Positions 1 to 7,044 of a stretch of DNA of 20,388 bases are shown in pieces (position 1 is the stretch's first letter; each line of letters opens with the position of its first letter). The stretch is taken from NCBI GenBank assembly GCA_937888775.1, contig CALAQT010000466.1, positions 1-20,388 of the forward strand, given 5' to 3'. The DNA is from an uncultured Actinomycetes bacterium. Its GTDB lineage: Bacteria > Actinomycetota > Thermoleophilia > Solirubrobacterales > Solirubrobacteraceae. The notes beneath the pieces are model-generated. The model did no database searches, was not told where the DNA came from, and worked only from the letters and a program-made list of their open reading frames with translations. A program made the position numbers and the translations under genes.

Positions 1-4
1 CGAG

Positions 5-78
<74 letters not shown>

Positions 79-112
79 GTATTCAGACTCGCACGAACAT
101 CGCCCGAGACGG

Positions 113-140
113 CCATACCGCGGCATCGGCGTTGGTATGG
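113..140 (-). terminator. hairpin downstream of parB
   Basis: CCATACC (113-119) is perfectly complementary to GGTATGG (134-140) across a 14-nt loop. It sits 17 bases past the parB stop on the minus strand and before the tRNA. There is no T-run, so termination is inferred from position and structure. It could end the long rpmH-to-parB transcript. Confidence 0.4.
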
Positions 141-156
141 TCTGAGCCGGGCGATT

Positions 157-1059
157 CTATCGGGGTCGCGGCCCTGAGGCAGCTGGGCGCAGCGACAAAC
201 GGCGGGCGAGCTCAAGCGCCTCGTCGATTGACTCGAAGCTCAACTGCACGCGATATCCCTGCCCCCGGGCCGCGATCACGTTCAGCTCGCAGCCGAGCGC
301 AGCGCCCAATTCGTCCTCGAGGCGGGCGATCGCGTCGTCCTGATCGGGGTGCAGCCGGGCCCGGGTCCGTTTTCCGGCCGTGCGAGCCGACTGACCGGAG
401 GCCTTACGAGCGCGGGCCTCCAGTTCACGGACCGACCAGCGGCCATCCACCGCCGCGCGGGCGAGCTTTCGCCGCTCGGAGTGGTCATGGGCCAGCAACA
501 GCGCGCGGCCGTGGCCCTCGCTCAGGTCCCGCCGCTCGACCAGCGCCAGCGCCTCGTCCGGTAGGTCGAGCAGGCGGATCAGGTTCGAGACCGCCACCCG
601 ACTGCGACCTACGCGCAGGCCCACCTCTTCACGCGTCAACCCGAGCTCCTCCGTCAGCGCCGCGCAGGCCCTGGCCTCCTCAACCGGGTTGAGGTCCTCA
701 CGGGCCATGTTCTCAATCAGCGCGACCTCCAACGAAGCCGCGTCGTCGTGATGGCGAACGATCGCGGGCACGGTCTCCAGCTCAGCCAGGCCGGCCGCCC
801 GCCAGCGTCGCTCACCCGCGATCAGCTCGAAGCTTCCATCGGCAACCGGCCGCACAAGAACCGGCTGGAGGACGCCTCGAAGCTTGATCGACTCAGCCAG
901 CTCCAGCAGCGTCTGCTGGTCAAACTCACGGCGAGGCTGGTGCGGGTTTGGCGTGATCAGCTCCAGCGGCAGCTGTCGCAGTTCCTCCTGATCGTCCTGC
1001 GGTGCGACGGACAGGATCGCGGCCAGCCCTCGCCCCATTCCCCGCGCTCTTTCAGCCAC
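157..1059 (-). CDS. parB: chromosome-partitioning protein ParB
   Basis: ParB is a CTP-dependent DNA clamp that loads at parS sites, spreads on DNA near the origin, and works with ParA to segregate replicated origins. The 300-residue product opens with an N-terminal GMGRGLAAIL-type segment, the region that contacts ParA. It then has the ParB/Srx CTP-binding fold with GERRWRA (about residues 82-88) and the ENMAREDLNPVEEA motif, a helix-turn-helix (TREEVGLRVGRSRVAVSNL), and a C-terminal dimerisation region. I chose the GTG at 1057-1059 because AAAGGAGG lies nine bases upstream. An in-frame TTG at 1066-1068 directly abuts that Shine-Dalgarno sequence and is unlikely. The start overlaps the end of parA by 8 bp, indicating translational coupling. 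It is the last gene of the left-arm operon. Confidence 0.96.
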   Translation of the reverse strand: MAERARGMGRGLAAILSVAPQDDQEELRQLPLELITPNPHQPRREFDQQTLLELAESIKLRGVLQPVLVRPVADGSFELIAGERRWRAAGLAELETVPAIVRHHDDAASLEVALIENMAREDLNPVEEARACAALTEELGLTREEVGLRVGRSRVAVSNLIRLLDLPDEALALVERRDLSEGHGRALLLAHDHSERRKLARAAVDGRWSVRELEARARKASGQSARTAGKRTRARLHPDQDDAIARLEDELGAALGCELNVIAARGQGYRVQLSFESIDEALELARRLSLRPAASGPRPR

Positions 1060-1810
1060 GGGCGGCAACCTCCTTTGCGAGTTCGAAATAGGCGTCCGAC
1101 CCGGCGCAGTGGGGATCGTGGTGGATCACCGGCTTGCCGAAGCTCGGTGCCTCCCCGACCCGGACGTTGCGCGGGATCACGGTATTGAAAACCAATTCAG
1201 GGAAATGCTCGCGCACCTCACGTTCGACGTCCTGCGCCAGGCGCGTGCGCCCGTCATGCATGGTCAACAGCATGCCAGCCACGGTCAAGCGCGGATTCAG
1301 CTCTCGCTGAATCAGGGACAGCGTGTCAAGCAACCCCGCGAGCCCCTCGAGCGCGAAGTACTCCGCCTGGACAGGAACGATCACCCGGTCGGCAGCCACC
1401 AGGGCGTTGACGGTCAACGGCCCCAGCGAGGGTGGGCAATCCAGCAGAGTGAAGGCATACCGATCGCGGATTGGCGCCAGCCTTTCCCGCAAGCGGGTCT
1501 CGGACCCGGGGATCCGCGGCAGCTCGACCGTCGCTCCAGCGAGGTCAGGACCGGCCGGGGCCAATCCCAAGTGCTCGATTGAGGTGGCAACGATCACGTC
1601 CTCCAACGGCGTATCGCCGACCAGGGCGTCGTAGACCGTCAACCCCAGGTCCTTGGCGATTCCCAGGCCCAGCGTCGCGTTGGACTGGGGGTCGATGTCG
1701 ATCAGCAGCGACTCATACCCCGCTTCGGCCACACAGGCGGCAAGGTTGACCGCGGTGGTCGTCTTCCCGACCCCACCCTTCTGATTCGCGATCGCGTAAA
1801 CGGTCCCCAT
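1052..1810 (-). CDS. parA: chromosome-partitioning ATPase ParA (Soj)
   Basis: ParA is a Walker-type ATPase that binds DNA nonspecifically as an ATP dimer and forms the gradient along which ParB-parS complexes move. The 252-residue product begins MGTVYAIANQKGGVGKTTT, carrying the deviant Walker A motif KGGVGKTT (residues 11-18). It continues with the A'-type LLIDIDPQSNATLGLG segment and the Walker B-like TLLDCPPSLGPLTVNAL. ATG at 1808-1810 is preceded by AGGGA six bases upstream. An alternative GTG at 1868-1870 overlaps the rsmG stop as GTGA and would add a 20-residue extension without a Shine-Dalgarno sequence, so I consider it less likely although coupling is possible. It lies between rsmG and parB, the usual rsmG-parA-parB order. 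Confidence 0.96.
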   Translation of the reverse strand: MGTVYAIANQKGGVGKTTTAVNLAACVAEAGYESLLIDIDPQSNATLGLGIAKDLGLTVYDALVGDTPLEDVIVATSIEHLGLAPAGPDLAGATVELPRIPGSETRLRERLAPIRDRYAFTLLDCPPSLGPLTVNALVAADRVIVPVQAEYFALEGLAGLLDTLSLIQRELNPRLTVAGMLLTMHDGRTRLAQDVEREVREHFPELVFNTVIPRNVRVGEAPSFGKPVIHHDPHCAGSDAYFELAKEVAARG

Positions 1811-1866
1811 CGTGTCCCTGACGCTAGCGCCGAGCGCGGTCAGACGAGCCTCGTATGCACGTCCGC

Positions 1867-2583
1867 TCACCAGCCAGTGCGACCCAAAGGACGCTTGCGG
1901 GCCAAACCTGGTCGGCGGGGAAAGCCCGGTGGGGTCGACCTAACCTTCAACATCAGCTGCAGGTGTCGGTGCTGAGCCCCTTCGTACGGGCTGACGAGGA
2001 TCGGGCTGTGAGCCTCGAGCCCCAGTTGACTGGCGGCCTCAGCGCCGTCCGCCTCCTCCTCCGGATTTCGCCGTCCTCGCCAGACGAGCAGTGCGCCCCC
2101 GACAGATAGCAGCGGCGCCGCGTACTCGGCGACCACGGGCAGCGGCGCGAGCGCTCGGGCGGTGACCAGGTCAAACCGCTCCAAGCCGTCGGTGAAGCTC
2201 TCGGCACGCTCGCAGATCACGGTCGCGTTGACGATGTCAGACGTCGCCAGCGCCCGTTTGATAAACGCGCATTTGCGGGCATTGCTCTCCACCAGCGCAA
2301 CATCGGCCGGAAGCGCGATCGCCAAGGGCAAGCCGGGAACACCGGCGCCAGATCCCAGATCGGCGATCGTCCGGGCCCGCCGTACTTCTTCCAGTTCGAG
2401 CGCGACCAGCGAGTCCGCGAGATGGTCATCGAGCGCCCGGTTCGCATCACGAACGGCGGTCGGCGCAAACGGATCCGTCACGAGCGAGTTTAGGAATGCT
2501 GCCAATTTGGCCACTGCATCTTCAGAAAGCCGATACCGCCGGCGCAACGCAAGCAGTCGTTGTTGCCGGCTAGGGTTGACCAT
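1867..2583 (-). CDS. rsmG: 16S rRNA (guanine-N7)-methyltransferase RsmG (GidB)
   Basis: RsmG transfers a methyl group from S-adenosylmethionine to N7 of G527 in the 530 loop of 16S rRNA. The product has the class I methyltransferase motif IADLGSGAGVPGLPLA (around residues 75-88) followed by the acidic-loop segment VESNARKCAFIKRAL. It ends with the family-typical FPRRPGLARKRPL tail. ATG at 2581-2583 gives 238 residues. An in-frame GTG at 2593-2595 is an alternative that adds four residues. Neither has a clear Shine-Dalgarno sequence, and both overlap the end of the upstream LAGLIDADG-like gene, so initiation is probably coupled. Loss of RsmG is known to give low-level streptomycin resistance in several bacteria; nothing here suggests inactivation. 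Confidence 0.95.
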   Translation of the reverse strand: MVNPSRQQRLLALRRRYRLSEDAVAKLAAFLNSLVTDPFAPTAVRDANRALDDHLADSLVALELEEVRRARTIADLGSGAGVPGLPLAIALPADVALVESNARKCAFIKRALATSDIVNATVICERAESFTDGLERFDLVTARALAPLPVVAEYAAPLLSVGGALLVWRGRRNPEEEADGAEAASQLGLEAHSPILVSPYEGAQHRHLQLMLKVRSTPPGFPRRPGLARKRPLGRTGW

Positions 2584-2959
2584 CGGTGCGGCCACGCTCG
2601 CGCGAGATATACGCTGCGTAGCGCTCGCGCATCGCCTCTAGTCGACCCGCTGCATAAGCGTCAAGTTCAGGCTGAAGGTCCTGCTCGAGCAACGGCAGCA
2701 AATCGTTTACCAGGGTCGCACCGCGGGCCATCCACTGGTAATAGGACCTTCCCCCGTGGTGGTAGGGGCCATACAGGCGAGTGGACGGAAAGCGGTCGAC
2801 CAGCCATCGGAACAGCGGCTCATGGCGAGTGTGCATACGAAGCGTCACCTGGGGCTGCTTGCCGTCGCCGCCGAACGAGCCCTCTCCAACCAGCAGACCA
2901 ATCACGACGCCGCGCTCGAAATCCGACAGCGGCCTCATACCGACCGCTGCCGCCGCCAT
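2570..2959 (-). CDS. small free-standing LAGLIDADG-like protein
   Basis: A 129-residue protein of uncertain function. The segment VVIGLLVGEGSFGGD (about residues 18-32) matches the LAGLIDADG homing-endonuclease motif, with Glu26 at the position of the catalytic acid. The downstream layout (a beta-rich stretch ending in QVTLRM, a helix RHEPLFRWLVDRF, a YYQWMARG strand, then helix LVNDLLPLLEQ) fits one LAGLIDADG half-domain. A basic helical tail follows. Single-motif members act as homodimeric nucleases, or as DNA- or RNA-binding proteins such as maturases and the WhiA family. No intron or intein surrounds it, and the flanking genes jag and rsmG are intact. Its 3' end overlaps the rsmG start, so it is embedded in the origin operon. 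I kept ATG 2957-2959; ATG 2936-2938 is possible. Neither has a good ribosome-binding site. Confidence 0.75.
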   Translation of the reverse strand: MAAAAVGMRPLSDFERGVVIGLLVGEGSFGGDGKQPQVTLRMHTRHEPLFRWLVDRFPSTRLYGPYHHGGRSYYQWMARGATLVNDLLPLLEQDLQPELDAYAAGRLEAMRERYAAYISRERGRTDGQP

Positions 2960-2968
2960 GCTCGTATC

Positions 2969-2997
2969 TGTTTCACCGTCAACGAAAACGTGAAACG
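2969..2997. repeat. inverted repeat resembling two separated parS half-sites
   Basis: TGTTTCAC (2969-2976) and GTGAAACG (2990-2997) lie in inverted orientation separated by 13 bases, in the 80-bp gap between jag and the LAGLIDADG-like gene. The canonical parS site is the contiguous palindrome TGTTTCACGTGAAACA, so these are an 8/8 left half and a 7/8 right half pulled apart. They could also pair as a 7-bp RNA stem (GTTTCAC/GTGAAAC). Function is inference only. Confidence 0.4.
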
Positions 2998-3039
2998 GTC
3001 GCTGACCGAGTCAAGCCGAACAATCCGCCACGCCTGGCT

Positions 3040-3507
3040 TCAGTCGACCAGCGGAGCAACAACCAGCCGCCTGGCCGGCTCCTGGCCTTCGCTATAGGTC
3101 TCGATGCCGTGCCGGGGCTTCAGGTGCTCGTGGATGACCTTGCGCTCGAGCGCGCTCATAACCTCCAGCGACACCGGCCGGTGATCCTGAAGCACGGTCG
3201 CCGCCGCCTGATCAGCCGCGGCGCGCAACGCCACTGCTCTGCGCTCGCGGTAGCCGGCGGCATCCACCGTGACTCGCTTGCGTTCCCGATCGCCGTGAAA
3301 CGCGATCCGATAGGCGAGATGCTGGATCGCATCGATCGTCTGGCCATGATGACCGACCAGCAGCCCAAGGTCCTCGCCCAGGTATTCAGCCGTGACTCCA
3401 TCCTGATCCTCGTGGACCTCGACGTCCGCATCAACACCCGACGCTGACGCTACTCGCTCCAACAGTTCACGCACCCGTGCGCTGGCTTCGTTGACCGAGC
3501 CGTTCAC
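3040..3507 (-). CDS. khpB: KH-R3H RNA-binding protein Jag/KhpB
   Basis: Jag (KhpB, SpoIIIJ-associated) is a small RNA-binding protein encoded next to yidC in many Gram-positive bacteria and linked to cell elongation and small-RNA binding in streptococci. The 155-residue product has a KH domain with the loop GHHGQT (residues 52-57) and an R3H domain with Arg122 and His126 in ERKVIHEHL. The N-terminal Jag_N domain of firmicute proteins is absent, as is usual in Actinobacteria. I chose the GTG at 3505-3507 because TAGGAG lies just upstream and it begins one base after the yidC stop. The open frame extends further upstream, but that part overlaps yidC and is low-complexity, so it was rejected. 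Confidence 0.92.
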   Translation of the reverse strand: MNGSVNEASARVRELLERVASASGVDADVEVHEDQDGVTAEYLGEDLGLLVGHHGQTIDAIQHLAYRIAFHGDRERKRVTVDAAGYRERRAVALRAAADQAAATVLQDHRPVSLEVMSALERKVIHEHLKPRHGIETYSEGQEPARRLVVAPLVD

Positions 3508-3508
3508 C

Positions 3509-4489
3509 CTATCTCCTACGGCCGGACCGCTTCTTCTTCTTGCGCGGGGGGCGCGGGGGCGGGACGGCTCGGCCCTGCCCACTGGCGCCGACACCGGCCT
3601 TCTCCTTCTCAGGCTTAGCCCGGCGCAGAAGTGCGCCGATCCCTCCGCCGGCCCCCGACGAGCCGTTGGGCTCGGGCTCCACGGAGGCGCCGGAGCGCGC
3701 CCCGCCCCCTCGCGAGGATCCGCTGCCTCCGGGTGTGGTGGTCGCCGCTGCAACCACTGGGGTGACCGGTGGTCCGAGGCGCCTTTTGACGACGTACTGC
3801 TGCAGGATCGTCCACGTGTTGGTGGTGATCCAGTAGACGATCACGCCGGCCGGGAAGCTGATGATGAAGAACACGAAGACCAGCGGCATGAACAGCATGA
3901 TCTGGCGCTGGGTCTTGTCCATCGTCGCGCTGGACATCATCAGGCTCGAGCTGAGCTGCGTGCCGACGTACAGGACGATCAGGACGATCAGGACGATCCC
4001 CGACGCTTTGTTCGTCAGATCCGGGATGAACAAGAAGCCGGCGCCGTGGTTGGCCCCACAGGGCGTTGTGGCCGACGCCCCGTGAACCGCCTGGTAGGCA
4101 TGCTGGATATTCGGACAGATATCGGCGCGGAGAGTCTTGCGCAGCATGTAGAAGAGCGAGATGAACACCGGCAACTGCGCCACGAGCGGCAGGCAGGACC
4201 CCAGCGGGTTGACCTTGTTCTCCTTGTAGAACTTCATGATCTCCTGCTGCTGGCGCTGCTTGTCCTCCTTGTACTTGTTCTGCAGCGCCTTCAGCTCGGG
4301 CTGCAGGCGCTGCAGCGCCTGCATCGAATGGAACTGCTTCAGGGTCAGCGGAATCAGGACCGCGCGGATCACGACGGTCAATAGGACGATCGAGAAGCCC
4401 CAGGAGACACCCAAGTTGTTGTGGATGAACTTGAGCACAGCCTCGAACACGTCGATGAGAGGCTGGAAGATGTTCGCGGTGACGAGCAT
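3509..4489 (-). CDS. yidC: membrane protein insertase YidC
   Basis: YidC/Oxa1 inserts and folds inner-membrane proteins, alone or with SecYEG. The 326-residue product lacks the large periplasmic domain of Gram-negative YidC. It has a hydrophilic-groove helix WGFSIVLLTVVIRAVLIPLTL containing the conserved Arg42, then a basic helical cytoplasmic hairpin (about 52-90), NPLGSCLPLVAQLPVFISLF, and three further hydrophobic segments. The tail is rich in Gly, Ser, Pro, Lys and Arg (KKKKRSGRRR at the end), typical of actinobacterial YidC and of ribosome-contacting tails. No lipobox is visible at the N-terminus. It starts at ATG two bases after the yidD stop and is followed by jag one base after its own stop. 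The IVLIVLIVL stretch is encoded by a 9-bp tandem triplication (3971-3997). Confidence 0.95.
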   Translation of the reverse strand: MLVTANIFQPLIDVFEAVLKFIHNNLGVSWGFSIVLLTVVIRAVLIPLTLKQFHSMQALQRLQPELKALQNKYKEDKQRQQQEIMKFYKENKVNPLGSCLPLVAQLPVFISLFYMLRKTLRADICPNIQHAYQAVHGASATTPCGANHGAGFLFIPDLTNKASGIVLIVLIVLYVGTQLSSSLMMSSATMDKTQRQIMLFMPLVFVFFIISFPAGVIVYWITTNTWTILQQYVVKRRLGPPVTPVVAAATTTPGGSGSSRGGGARSGASVEPEPNGSSGAGGGIGALLRRAKPEKEKAGVGASGQGRAVPPPRPPRKKKKRSGRRR

Positions 4490-4491
4490 GG

Positions 4492-4752
4492 TCAGGCGCT
4501 GGGAACCGGCGAGCGGGGCTTGAAGAGTCGCTGGTCCTCGACCGGATCAAATCCTCCGTGACTCCAGGGGTTACAGCGAAGCAGCCGCCACCCGGCGAGA
4601 ACGAGCCCGCGCAGTATGCCGAATCTCTCGATCGCCTGCGCCGCGTACTCCGAACACGAGGGGTAGTACTTGCAGCGAGCGCCCAGCGCCGGCGAGAAGA
4701 TCCGTTGATAGAGCCGTAGCGGCGCCAGCAGAAGTACTCGCGGGGCCCTCAA
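4492..4752 (-). CDS. yidD: membrane protein insertion efficiency factor YidD
   Basis: YidD is a small membrane-associated protein that aids YidC-dependent insertion. The 86-residue product shows the family signature: an N-terminal amphipathic helix (LLAPLRLYQRIFSPAL), the cysteine motif CKYYPSCSEYA, and the segment GWRLLRCNPWSHGGFDPV. The only reasonable start is TTG at 4750-4752, which overlaps the rnpA stop as TTGA, so translation is probably coupled to rnpA. It is followed at once by yidC, its functional partner. Confidence 0.95.
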   Translation of the reverse strand: MRAPRVLLLAPLRLYQRIFSPALGARCKYYPSCSEYAAQAIERFGILRGLVLAGWRLLRCNPWSHGGFDPVEDQRLFKPRSPVPSA

Positions 4753-5189
4753 CTGGCCACCTCGCCGGAGGGGCGCGTAGGCGCTTGATCTACCTCAGAC
4801 GGCGTAGAGCCAGGCGCAGGCGCAGCAACTCGGTCGATCAACTCCGCCAGGGCCCGACGGATACCTGCCAGCGACTCTCGTTCGGCGAGCTCCCTGGCGC
4901 CCTGCCGGGCCACGACGACCAGATCGGTTCCAGGCTGCAGGCGCCCGACCTCCTGCGCAAACGCCTCCCGCAGCAAGCGCTTGACGCGGTTGCGTTCAAC
5001 CGCGCCTCCGACCTTGCGGGATACCGACAGTCCCAGCCGCGCAGGCTCATCGCCGCCGCGCGGGAAGACGTAAAGAACCAATTCCCGTCCCGCATGTGAC
5101 CTTCCTTGGCGAAAGACTCGGTCGAACTCGGCGCTGCGCGAGAGTCTCGAACGCCCCGCCCGTGGCCGAGCGCTGCGGGCATCGCCCAT
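4749..5189 (-). CDS. rnpA: ribonuclease P protein component
   Basis: RnpA is the protein cofactor of RNase P and helps the catalytic RNA cleave the 5' leader of pre-tRNAs. The product is 146 residues, somewhat longer than the usual ~115-130 because of a Pro/Ser/Thr-rich C-terminal tail. It contains the RNR signature ERNRVKRLLREAF (Arg66-Asn67-Arg68) and the RLGLSVSRKVGGAV strand before it. Its ATG shares a base with the rpmH stop (TAATG), and its own stop overlaps the yidD start. Confidence 0.95.
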   Translation of the reverse strand: MGDARSARPRAGRSRLSRSAEFDRVFRQGRSHAGRELVLYVFPRGGDEPARLGLSVSRKVGGAVERNRVKRLLREAFAQEVGRLQPGTDLVVVARQGARELAERESLAGIRRALAELIDRVAAPAPGSTPSEVDQAPTRPSGEVAS

Positions 5190-5323
5190 TAGACCGTCAG
5201 GCGCTTGCGGCCCTTGGCGCGCCGTCGCTTGAGCGTCAGGCGCCCCGCACGCGTGCGCATCCGGGCGCGGAAACCGTGAGTGCGCGCGCGCTTGCGCTTC
5301 TTTGGCTGGTAGGTGCGTTTCAT
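5189..5323 (-). CDS. rpmH: 50S ribosomal protein L34
   Basis: L34 is a small, very basic ribosomal protein of the large subunit. The 44-residue product begins [18 protein letters not shown] and ends in the basic KRLTV tail, matching the family in length and sequence. ATG at 5321-5323 is the standard family start; the frame is open further upstream but the extra part is not L34-like. It is the first gene of the left-arm operon and is divergent from dnaA, with about 250 bp between the two start codons. Confidence 0.97.
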   Translation of the reverse strand: MKRTYQPKKRKRARTHGFRARMRTRAGRLTLKRRRAKGRKRLTV

Positions 5324-5352
5324 GGCGTCAATCCCCAGACGGGGACGGCTCC

Positions 5353-5358
5353 AGTATA
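5353..5358 (-). promoter_or_regulatory. candidate -10 element for the rpmH operon
   Basis: On the minus strand this reads TATACT, a good -10 hexamer, 29 bases upstream of the rpmH start codon. No convincing -35 was found at 16-18 bases, so this is a weak assignment. Confidence 0.35.
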
Positions 5359-5497
5359 CGCACGCTGCAAGAACGCCCAGAGCGCAACCGATGAAGCCGA
5401 TCGCGATCCGCATCCCAAGCTCGTTTCGCTCCAGATTCGCTTTTTCCCGCGCTTTGCGTCAACGCCCCGGAAAGACCATCTGAAGCCAGATCAGCGC

Positions 5498-5506
5498 TGG
5501 TATATT
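5498..5506 (+). promoter_or_regulatory. candidate extended -10 promoter for dnaA
   Basis: TGGTATATT combines a TGn extended -10 with the hexamer TATATT, about 70 bases upstream of the favoured dnaA start. It stands out as one of the few AT-rich stretches in the rpmH-dnaA gap. No canonical -35 is evident (CTGAAG lies 15 bases upstream of the hexamer). Confidence 0.4.
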
Positions 5507-5576
5507 CGCCCACCCCGAGCGGCTTTCGTCCGGGACCTCACGAATGTTTCTGTCGCCGCTCCCCCGGGAGGAGTGT

Positions 5577-6929
5577 TTGGAGCTGCCTGCGCAAACCGAA
5601 CTCGCGCCCGCGTGGCGCACGATCTGCTCCGAGCTCAAACGCATCGTCGGGGAGACGACCTACGACATCTGGCTCGCGCCCCTCCAGCCGCAAGGCCTGG
5701 AGGGCGACCTGCTGATCCTCAAGGCCCCGGCGACGATCGAATCGTGGGTGTCAAACCGCTTCGGCCATATCGTGCAGAAGTGCGCGCAAGCAATCCTGGG
5801 ACCCGATACGCAAGTCAGATTCACTGTCGAACAGGGCAAGGATGGCGGTCGTGACGACAGGCCGGGCAGGCCCCTGGTCCCGGAGGGAAGCTTCAACCCG
5901 CGCTACAGCTTTGACCAGTTCATCATGGGCAAGAGCAACCAGCTCGCCCACGCGGCGGCGCTGGCGGTTGCCGAACTCCCCGGACAGGCGTACAACCCCC
6001 TGTTCCTCCACGCCCCGCCAGGGCTCGGCAAGACGCACCTGCTGCATGCGATCGGCAACTACGTGCTCGCCTTTGGTGGTGGCGCAACGGTCAGATACAC
6101 CACTGCCGAAGCGTTCACGAACCACTTCCTGAGCGCCCTGGGGTCCAGGTCGCTAGCTCCCTTCAAACGGGCCTACCGAGATGCGGACGTCCTGCTGATC
6201 GACGACGTTCAGTTCCTAGCCAGCAAGGCCAGGACCGAGGAGGAGTTCTTTCACACCTTCAATGCGCTGTACGAGAACGGGCGCCAGTTGGTCCTGACCT
6301 GCGATCGCCTGCCGCGTGCGCTCGTTTCGGTGGAGGAACGACTGCGGGAGCGATTCGAGTCGGGTCTGGTCGCCGACATCAGTCCTCCCGATCACGCCAC
6401 CAGAGTCGCGATCCTCCGCAAGCGCATCGCGCTTGACGAAATCGAGATCGTCGATCAGGAGGTGCTGGAACTGATCGCCGAACGCGTCACCACAAACGTC
6501 CGTGCGCTCGAAGGTGCCCTAATCCGTGTCGTGGCCTACCACTCGCTTACCCAGCAGCCCATCGATCGGCCGCTGGCCGGACGGGCACTGGACTCGATGT
6601 ATCCGACCGGCAAGCCGATGACAATCTCCATTGCCCACGTCCAGTCGGTCGTTGCCGCTCGTTACCAGCTGTCGGTCAAGGAGCTCGTTTCCGCCAGCCG
6701 AACCGCCCGGATAGCGTGGCCGCGCCAACTGGCCATCCAGCTCTCACGGGACCTGACCGATCAGTCTCTGCAGGCCATCGGGGAGGCTTTCGGCGGTCGC
6801 AACCACGCAACCGTCCTACATGCTTGCAAGCGCGTCTCGGATCGCCTGGCCCAGGATCAAGATCTGGCGCTAGACATCGCCGAATTGACCGAGGCGATCA
6901 ACAAACGTCAAGCCGACCTCAACTGTTGA
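5577..6929 (+). CDS. dnaA: chromosomal replication initiator DnaA
   Basis: DnaA is the AAA+ initiator that binds DnaA boxes at oriC, unwinds the origin and recruits the helicase. Counting from the favoured start, the 450-residue product has domain I (about 1-80, WRTICSELKRIVGETTYDIWL), a short linker, then the AAA+ domain with Walker A GLGKTH (149-154), Walker B LLIDDVQF (Asp209-Asp210) and LRERFESGL near the arginine finger. Domain IV carries the DnaA signature GGRNHATVLHACKRV (from about 406). I chose TTG at 5577 because GGGAGGAG sits five bases before it and the length then matches family N-termini. ATG at 5544 is in frame and adds 11 residues but has no Shine-Dalgarno sequence. Domain II is very short. 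Confidence 0.96.
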   Translation: MELPAQTELAPAWRTICSELKRIVGETTYDIWLAPLQPQGLEGDLLILKAPATIESWVSNRFGHIVQKCAQAILGPDTQVRFTVEQGKDGGRDDRPGRPLVPEGSFNPRYSFDQFIMGKSNQLAHAAALAVAELPGQAYNPLFLHAPPGLGKTHLLHAIGNYVLAFGGGATVRYTTAEAFTNHFLSALGSRSLAPFKRAYRDADVLLIDDVQFLASKARTEEEFFHTFNALYENGRQLVLTCDRLPRALVSVEERLRERFESGLVADISPPDHATRVAILRKRIALDEIEIVDQEVLELIAERVTTNVRALEGALIRVVAYHSLTQQPIDRPLAGRALDSMYPTGKPMTISIAHVQSVVAARYQLSVKELVSASRTARIAWPRQLAIQLSRDLTDQSLQAIGEAFGGRNHATVLHACKRVSDRLAQDQDLALDIAELTEAINKRQADLNC

Positions 6930-7044
6930 CACACTTGTACGTCGCTCTCGTGCGAGAACTTTCCCGCTAACTGCATGTGATCGCGCACTTCTCCACAGCT
7001 TCTATTCGCTCTATGACTTCTACTTTCCTTCTGAGGTATTCATC
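6926..7044 (+). other. dnaA-dnaN intergenic region, candidate origin/promoter region
   Basis: The gap is only 115 bp, much shorter than the several-hundred-bp oriC regions of Streptomyces or Mycobacterium. It contains one near-match to a DnaA box, TTCTCCACA (6989-6997, one mismatch to TTATCCACA). Just after it is a pyrimidine-rich stretch in which TCTA recurs exactly every nine bases (7001, 7010, 7019). A perfect -35-like TTGACA (6926-6931) overlaps the dnaA stop, but no matching -10 was found. GAGG (7033-7036) is the likely dnaN ribosome-binding site. Origin function is inferred from position. Confidence 0.35.

Noticed and set aside
2560..3447. Plus-strand open frame opposite jag and the LAGLIDADG-like gene (295 codons)
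   Set aside because: No recognisable motif; it crosses two real minus-strand genes and an intergenic gap.
3615..4550. Second minus-strand frame within yidC (311 codons)
   Set aside because: It is frame-shifted relative to yidC, which has clear family motifs; the product is Arg/His/Pro-rich noise.
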